A DNA stretch of 9,628 nt from an uncultured Oscillibacter sp. (GTDB lineage Bacteria; Bacillota_A; Clostridia; Oscillospirales; Oscillospiraceae): positions 1 through 9,628 of the forward strand of contig CABQCB010000051.1 in assembly GCA_902462475.1 (NCBI GenBank). Reading direction: 5' to 3'. This document shows positions 5,432 to 9,628 of this stretch, piece after piece. Every line of letters starts with the position of its first letter. The first letter of the stretch is position 1. The notes below the pieces were generated by a model. That model was not told the origin of the DNA. It worked only from the letters and a program-made list of their open reading frames with translations, and did no database searches. A program made the position numbers and the translations under genes.

Positions 5432-7408
5432 TCAGTCAAACTGCACGTCCTGTGCCTGTTCCAGATCCTCTTCCCCGTCAATGTAGACCTGGACATGCTG
5501 GATGCCGGAGCCGGTCAGAGAAACGCTGATGCTTCCCTTGGCGCAGGAAACATGGTTATTGTACTGCTCTTCCCCGTCCACGGTGACCCACACGTCTACG
5601 CTCTCGCGGCCGTCCTGGGGCAGCATGACGGAAATGGTGCGGGATTGGCTGGGGGCGAGGCCGGAACTGACCTTGAACTTGATGGTATCGCCCTCGGTGG
5701 CCTCGGTGCCGGACTCAATGCTCTGCCACAGGATCTCTCCTGCGGGCTTGTCGCTGTCCACGATCTCGATATCGGCGTCCGTACAGGTGAGCTTCCAGGT
5801 AGTCTTGAGCTGATCACGCACCGTGTCGATATTTTGTCCCACGAACAGGGGCACCGGGAACTGCTCCAGCTCCGGCCCCTTGCTCACATAGACCTTGATG
5901 GTGTCGCCTTTTTTCAGCGTGGCACCCTCGGCAGGCTCCGTTCGGATGACATAGCCGCTGGAGATCTCATCAGAGAACTCCTGGTACTCCACGGAGGCGT
6001 CGATGATCAGATCCAGGTCATTTTCCCGGCTGAGGGTTTTGAGCGTCAGAATGGCGGTCTGAGCCTCCTGATTTACCACGTCTACCATCTCACCGGTGTT
6101 CTCCCCCAGGCTGACGGTGACTTCGATCTTCAGGTTGTCGCCCTTGCGCCGCTCACCAGCATTGGGAGTCTGGCGCATGATCTCACCCTCGTCGTATTCG
6201 TCGCTGTAGTCGGAGGCGGCTTCTGTGATGGTGAAGATCCCGTCGATCTCCGGCATGGCCATGGCTTCCTCTATGGTCTTACCCAGCAGATTGGGCACTT
6301 CGTAGTCCGTGGGAGTAGGATTGCCGAAGGAGGAGAAGATCACCTTGAACAGCACGACCACCAATACCAGCGCCGCCACACAGGCACCGGCAATGGCAGC
6401 GGTGCGCTTGTGGTTTTTGGGGCGGCGGGGCTCGTCGTCATAGTCCCGATACCGCTCCGGCTCCCGGCGATGAGGCGTATGGTTGGATTCCAGAACATGG
6501 GCACCAGTGGTACGCAGAGGACGGGTAGGCTCGTCCTCCTCCGTGGGGCGCAGGTCCTCCAACTCAAAATCCAGGCTGACGCCGGGATTCTTGCGGAACG
6601 CCTCCAGATCGGCGATCATGGCGTCGGCGGAGGCATAGCGCTTGTCCAGCTCCGGAGCCATGGCCTTCATGCAGATCAGTTCCAGCTGCTGCGGGATCTC
6701 GGGGTTGATCTCCCGGGGAGCCAGGGGGATGGAGCTGAGGTGCTGAATGGCCACGGACACGGCGCTGTCCCCTTCAAAGGGCAGGCGCCCCGTGAGCATT
6801 TCATAGAGCACCACACCGGCGGAATAGACGTCGCTGCGGGCGTCGGTCCGGTCTCCGCGCGCCTGCTCCGGAGAGATATAGTGCACGGACCCCAGGGCCT
6901 CCTGGGTCAGCGTCTGGGCGGAGTTTTCCAGGCACGCGATGCCGAAATCAGCCACCTTTACGCTGCCGTCCCGCAGCACCATGACGTTTTGGGGCTTGAT
7001 ATCCCGGTGGACGATACCGCGGCTGTGGGCGTGGCTGAGGCCCCGCATGATCTGGGTGATGAAGTGCAAGGACTCCCGCCAGTTGAGCTGTCCCCGCTTT
7101 TCCATGTACTGCTTGAGGGTGATGCCGTCAATGAGCTCCATGACGATGTACTCGATGTCGCCGCCCCGGGACACGTCGTATACGGAGACGATGTTGGGGT
7201 GGGACAGCTGCGCGACCGCCTGGGACTCGGCGTTGAACCGGCGGCGGAAATCCTCATTTTGCGCAAGGTCGCTTTTGAGGATCTTGATGGCCACCAGGCG
7301 GTTGAGCCGGTGACATTTTGCTTTATATACTACGGCCATGCCGCCCGTTCCGATCCGTTCCAGGATCTCGTAGCGGTTGTCCAGCATTTTGCCAATATAC
7401 TGATCCAT
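5432..7408 (-). CDS. prkC: PASTA-domain serine/threonine protein kinase (PrkC/StkP type)
   Basis: A 658-residue membrane kinase that senses cell-wall material outside and phosphorylates proteins on Ser/Thr inside. The kinase domain (about 12-272) has the glycine loop GTGGMAVVYKA (20-30), Lys42, Glu61, HRDIKPQN (134-141), DFG (154-156) and SPE (179-181), so it should be active; Thr166 and Thr168 lie in the activation loop. An acidic and basic linker (about 280-335) leads to one membrane helix (336-358). Outside are three PASTA repeats (about 367-434, 436-511 and 513-583), which bind muropeptides or lipid II in relatives. The last 75 residues form a beta-rich tail with no PASTA motif, possibly matching the Ig-like end domain of B. 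subtilis PrkC. The ATG follows a GGGAGGAG site, 17 bases after the prpC stop. The partner phosphatase is directly upstream. Clostridial homologues are also called stkP or pknB. Confidence 0.95.
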   Translation of the reverse strand: MDQYIGKMLDNRYEILERIGTGGMAVVYKAKCHRLNRLVAIKILKSDLAQNEDFRRRFNAESQAVAQLSHPNIVSVYDVSRGGDIEYIVMELIDGITLKQYMEKRGQLNWRESLHFITQIMRGLSHAHSRGIVHRDIKPQNVMVLRDGSVKVADFGIACLENSAQTLTQEALGSVHYISPEQARGDRTDARSDVYSAGVVLYEMLTGRLPFEGDSAVSVAIQHLSSIPLAPREINPEIPQQLELICMKAMAPELDKRYASADAMIADLEAFRKNPGVSLDFELEDLRPTEEDEPTRPLRTTGAHVLESNHTPHRREPERYRDYDDEPRRPKNHKRTAAIAGACVAALVLVVVLFKVIFSSFGNPTPTDYEVPNLLGKTIEEAMAMPEIDGIFTITEAASDYSDEYDEGEIMRQTPNAGERRKGDNLKIEVTVSLGENTGEMVDVVNQEAQTAILTLKTLSRENDLDLIIDASVEYQEFSDEISSGYVIRTEPAEGATLKKGDTIKVYVSKGPELEQFPVPLFVGQNIDTVRDQLKTTWKLTCTDADIEIVDSDKPAGEILWQSIESGTEATEGDTIKFKVSSGLAPSQSRTISVMLPQDGRESVDVWVTVDGEEQYNNHVSCAKGSISVSLTGSGIQHVQVYIDGEEDLEQAQDVQFD

Positions 7409-7425
7409 ATACCTGCTCCTCCCTC

Positions 7426-8166
7426 TTACGCCTTCTGCATCAGCACGGCGGTCACATTGTCCGAGGCGCCGTTGGCCTTGGAAATGGCCAGCAGGCGATC
7501 CATGCAGGTGCCCAGATCGCCGCCGTGGAGGACTTCAAACAGCATTTCCTGGTCCGTGACGGTTTCCACCAGTCCATCGGAACACAGCAGCAGAAAATCC
7601 CCCGCCGCCATGGGGCATATGTACCCGTCACTGAGGGCAGACATGTCCGGCCCCAGCGCCCGGGTGATCAGGTTGCGGTTGGGATGATGGCGGGCTTCCT
7701 CCGCAGTAATGTCCCCGCGGTCCACCATGCTCTCCACCAGGGAGTGGTCTTTCGTGACGCGGGAGATGCCGTCGGCAGAGATATGATAGGCGCGGCTGTC
7801 TCCCACATTGGTGACCACGGTGCCTTGGTCGTAGCTTACAGCAGAGACCAGGGTGGTGCCCATGCTGCGGCAGTCCATGGAGGCCTGTGCCGCCTGCCGG
7901 ACGGCCCGGTTGGCCACGGATACGGCATAGGCGGAAACTTCTTTGAGCTGCTCGGGGCTCATGCCCGGACGCAGCTGCTTTTTCATTTCCGACATGAAGG
8001 CGTCCACAGCGATGTGGCTGGCCTGCCGGCCGCCTGCGGGACCGCCCATGCCGTCGCATACCACGCACAGGGTGTATCCGCTCTCCGGCAGCTGTGCCAC
8101 GGCGTAGTCATCCTGGTTTTCTTTCCGCACGAGACCTACATCGCTCATGCTCCATACTTCCATCAT
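7426..8166 (-). CDS. prpC: PP2C-family Ser/Thr phosphatase (PrpC/Stp)
   Basis: A 246-residue soluble metal-dependent phosphatase that reverses phosphorylation by the neighbouring PrkC kinase. PP2C motifs appear in order: RKENQDD (14-20), VCDGMGG (36-42) with metal ligand Asp38, GTT (103-105), NVGDSRAY (120-127), CSDGL (195-199) with Asp197, and SDNVT (235-239) with Asp236. These are the aspartates that hold the Mn/Mg centre in bacterial PP2C enzymes, and the length is standard. The first ATG (8166) overlaps the rlmN stop codon as ATGA; the codon after it is also ATG, so the start may be either. GGGGAGGA six bases upstream, inside rlmN, serves as the ribosome site. The close pairing with prkC keeps kinase and phosphatase dosage linked. 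Confidence 0.95.
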   Translation of the reverse strand: MMEVWSMSDVGLVRKENQDDYAVAQLPESGYTLCVVCDGMGGPAGGRQASHIAVDAFMSEMKKQLRPGMSPEQLKEVSAYAVSVANRAVRQAAQASMDCRSMGTTLVSAVSYDQGTVVTNVGDSRAYHISADGISRVTKDHSLVESMVDRGDITAEEARHHPNRNLITRALGPDMSALSDGYICPMAAGDFLLLCSDGLVETVTDQEMLFEVLHGGDLGTCMDRLLAISKANGASDNVTAVLMQKA

Positions 8167-9206
8167 TGGGAATCCTCCCCTTTCCTTGCTTCCTCCATGG
8201 CCTTGCGCCGAAGCTGGCCGCAGGATGCGTCGATATCTCCGCCCAGGCTGCGCCGCACCGTGGCGGTCAGTCCGTGGGATTCCAGGCGCTTTTGGAACGC
8301 CGCGATCCGACGGGACGGCTTGAAGGGACTTTCCACCACATCATTGAGCGGAATGAGGTTGACGTGTCCCGGCATGCCCCGGAGGTTTTTTGCGATCAGA
8401 TCCGCCTGCCAGTCGTGGTCATTGACCCCGTCGATCATGGCGTATTCAAACGAGATACGCCGGCCGGTCTTGCGGAAATAGTCGTGACAGGCGGCAAACA
8501 GCTCCTCCACCGGATAGGCGCGGTTGATGGGCATGATCCTGGAGCGGGTCTCATTGTCCGGCGCGTGCAGCGAGACGGAAAGCGTCAGCTGAAGGCCCAG
8601 GTCAGCTAAAAGGCGGATGCCGGGGATCACGCCGCAGGTGGAAAGAGAGATATGGCGCATGCCGATGTTCATGCCGTCGGGGTGGTTCACCAGTTCCAAA
8701 AACTTCCGGACGGTGTCCAGGTTGTCCATGGGCTCGCCGATTCCCATCAATACGATGTTGGAGATCTCCAGGCCGGAGTCCAGCTGGGTAAAGAGTACCT
8801 GATCCAGCATTTCCGCGGGAGTCAGGTCCCGCACCTTTCCGGCGATGGTGGACGCACAGAAAGCACATCCCATCCGGCAGCCCACCTGGGAAGAGATACA
8901 CACCGTGTTGCCGTGGTGGTAGCGCATCAAAACAGATTCGATGCAGTTGCCGTCCGCCAGCTCCCAGAGGTATTTGATGGTCCCGTCCAGGCGGGATACC
9001 TGCTTTCTGGCTACCTTGGGCGGTGTCAGGATGCAGGTCTGTGTCAGCTGATCCCGCAGAGGCTTCGGGAGATTGGTCATCTCAGAGAAAGAGCGGGCCC
9101 CCTTGTGGAGCCAGGTGAATACCTGTTTGGCCCGATAGGCCGGCTGCCCCATGGACTGGAGCACGTCGCCCACTTCCTGCAAAGACAGGGATTTTATGTC
9201 GATCAT
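8163..9206 (-). CDS. rlmN: Dual-specificity rRNA/tRNA adenine-C2 methyltransferase RlmN
   Basis: A 347-residue radical SAM enzyme that methylates C2 of A2503 in 23S rRNA and of A37 in certain tRNAs. The radical SAM cluster motif is Cys110-x3-Cys114-x2-Cys117 (CRMGCAFC), with GIGEPMDN (155-162) as the SAM-binding GEP region. The two cysteines of the methyl-transfer mechanism are in place: Cys329 in DIDASCGQL as the methyl carrier and Cys103 in TVCISSQ. An N-terminal accessory domain (about 1-90) is present and the length is typical. Cfr shares much of this layout, but nothing points to Cfr, and the operon position (yloN in B. subtilis) favours RlmN. The GAGGAG ribosome site overlaps the rsmB stop codon and lies five bases before the ATG. 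The 3' end overlaps prpC by four bases. Confidence 0.96.
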   Translation of the reverse strand: MIDIKSLSLQEVGDVLQSMGQPAYRAKQVFTWLHKGARSFSEMTNLPKPLRDQLTQTCILTPPKVARKQVSRLDGTIKYLWELADGNCIESVLMRYHHGNTVCISSQVGCRMGCAFCASTIAGKVRDLTPAEMLDQVLFTQLDSGLEISNIVLMGIGEPMDNLDTVRKFLELVNHPDGMNIGMRHISLSTCGVIPGIRLLADLGLQLTLSVSLHAPDNETRSRIMPINRAYPVEELFAACHDYFRKTGRRISFEYAMIDGVNDHDWQADLIAKNLRGMPGHVNLIPLNDVVESPFKPSRRIAAFQKRLESHGLTATVRRSLGGDIDASCGQLRRKAMEEARKGEDSQ

Positions 9207-9215
9207 ATGGACTCC

Positions 9216-9628
9216 TCAAGAATGCCGCCGCATGCGGCAGATGTAAAAGCCGTCCGTCTGGTGGCGCTGGGGCCACAGCGTGAGCTGGCCGTCGGAAACG
9301 GTACCCACAGGCTGCGGCAGCGGCATGGCTTCCCGTTCAAACGCTTCGTGCTCCGCCAAAAAGGCGTCTGTGATCTGCTGGTTTTCCTCCGGCAAAATGG
9401 TACAGGTGGAGTAGACCAGCAGTCCGCCCGGCCGCACATAGCGGGCTGCGTTTTCCAGCAGGGCGCTCTGAATCACCGGCAGGGCAAACAGGTCGTCGGC
9501 CTTCTTGTAGCGCACATCCGGTTTTTTTCGGATGATGCCAAGGCCGGAGCAGGGCGCGTCCACCAGGACGGTGTCAAAAGCGGCTTCCCACTTCGGCTCG
9601 AACCGCCGGCCGTCCGCGGCGGCGGTTT
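9216..9628 (-). CDS. rsmB: 16S rRNA m5C967 methyltransferase RsmB, C-terminal part (5' end outside the window)
   Basis: The last 136 residues of a NOL1/NOP2/Sun-family RNA cytosine-C5 methyltransferase; the frame is open to the window edge. Visible motifs are TVLVDAPCSGLG (motif IV, with the cysteine that helps release the product), RPGGLLVYSTCTI (motif VI, with the nucleophilic cysteine in TCT) and the C-terminal GFYICRMRR. The enzyme uses S-adenosylmethionine to methylate C967 of 16S rRNA (E. coli numbering). The family also includes RsmF and other 5-methylcytosine enzymes; the RsmB call rests on the conserved rsmB-rlmN-prpC-prkC order (yloM in B. subtilis). The stop codon overlaps the rlmN ribosome site and only nine bases separate the genes, so the two are cotranscribed. 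The operon promoter must lie beyond the right edge. Confidence 0.9.
   Translation of the reverse strand, partial: TAAADGRRFEPKWEAAFDTVLVDAPCSGLGIIRKKPDVRYKKADDLFALPVIQSALLENAARYVRPGGLLVYSTCTILPEENQQITDAFLAEHEAFEREAMPLPQPVGTVSDGQLTLWPQRHQTDGFYICRMRRHS

Noticed and set aside
5495..7687. Very long open frame (730 codons) on the plus strand opposite prkC and part of prpC
   Set aside because: It is antisense to a kinase with every catalytic motif intact. G/C-rich third positions on the coding strand remove stops from this opposite frame. Its product has no recognisable domain.

Overview
The window looks like chromosomal DNA of a spore-forming, gut-type Clostridia, most likely Oscillospiraceae (the Flavonifractor/Oscillibacter/Lawsonibacter neighbourhood). 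The grounds are the G+C-rich coding sequence, AAGGAGG-type ribosome sites, the lipoprotein style of the amino-acid transporter, and a SpoVM plus SipL-like pair. The genus assignment is inference. Nothing mobile, no rRNA or tRNA gene and no CRISPR array was seen.

Left third, plus strand (about 150-2583): a three-gene polar amino-acid ABC importer. It holds a lipoprotein substrate-binding protein, a stem-loop, a GlnP/HisM-type permease and a GlnQ/HisP-type ATPase, and ends in a strong terminator that works in both directions. The binding protein is the most unusual thing here. Its halves are in swapped order: the part that is normally C-terminal follows the signal peptide directly, and the part that is normally N-terminal comes last. 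It reads as a natural circular permutant of the SBP_bac_3 fold, broken in the first hinge strand. A possible divergent promoter at about 100-127 may serve a gene leaving the left edge.

Middle, minus strand (4434 down to 2590): a compact sporulation cluster. A 50-residue membrane peptide is followed after 16 nt by a 24-codon gene that matches SpoVM, the small amphipathic helix that marks the forespore surface. Next comes a DUF3794/SPOCS plus LysM protein of the SipL type. SpoVM and SipL both act through the coat ATPase SpoIVA, so their adjacency makes functional sense.

Right half, minus strand (right edge down to 4543): a tightly packed housekeeping and signalling operon, rsmB (5' end outside the window) - rlmN - prpC - prkC - rsgA, closed by an intrinsic terminator. 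Junctions are overlaps or gaps of a few nucleotides. rsmB and rlmN modify rRNA, prpC/prkC are the PP2C phosphatase and PASTA Ser/Thr kinase pair, and rsgA is a GTPase that matures the 30S subunit. The order matches the Bacillus subtilis yloM-yloN-prpC-prkC-cpgA region. In B. subtilis spoVM lies a little further downstream, past rpe and thiN, which independently supports the spoVM call. rpe and thiN are absent at this place here.
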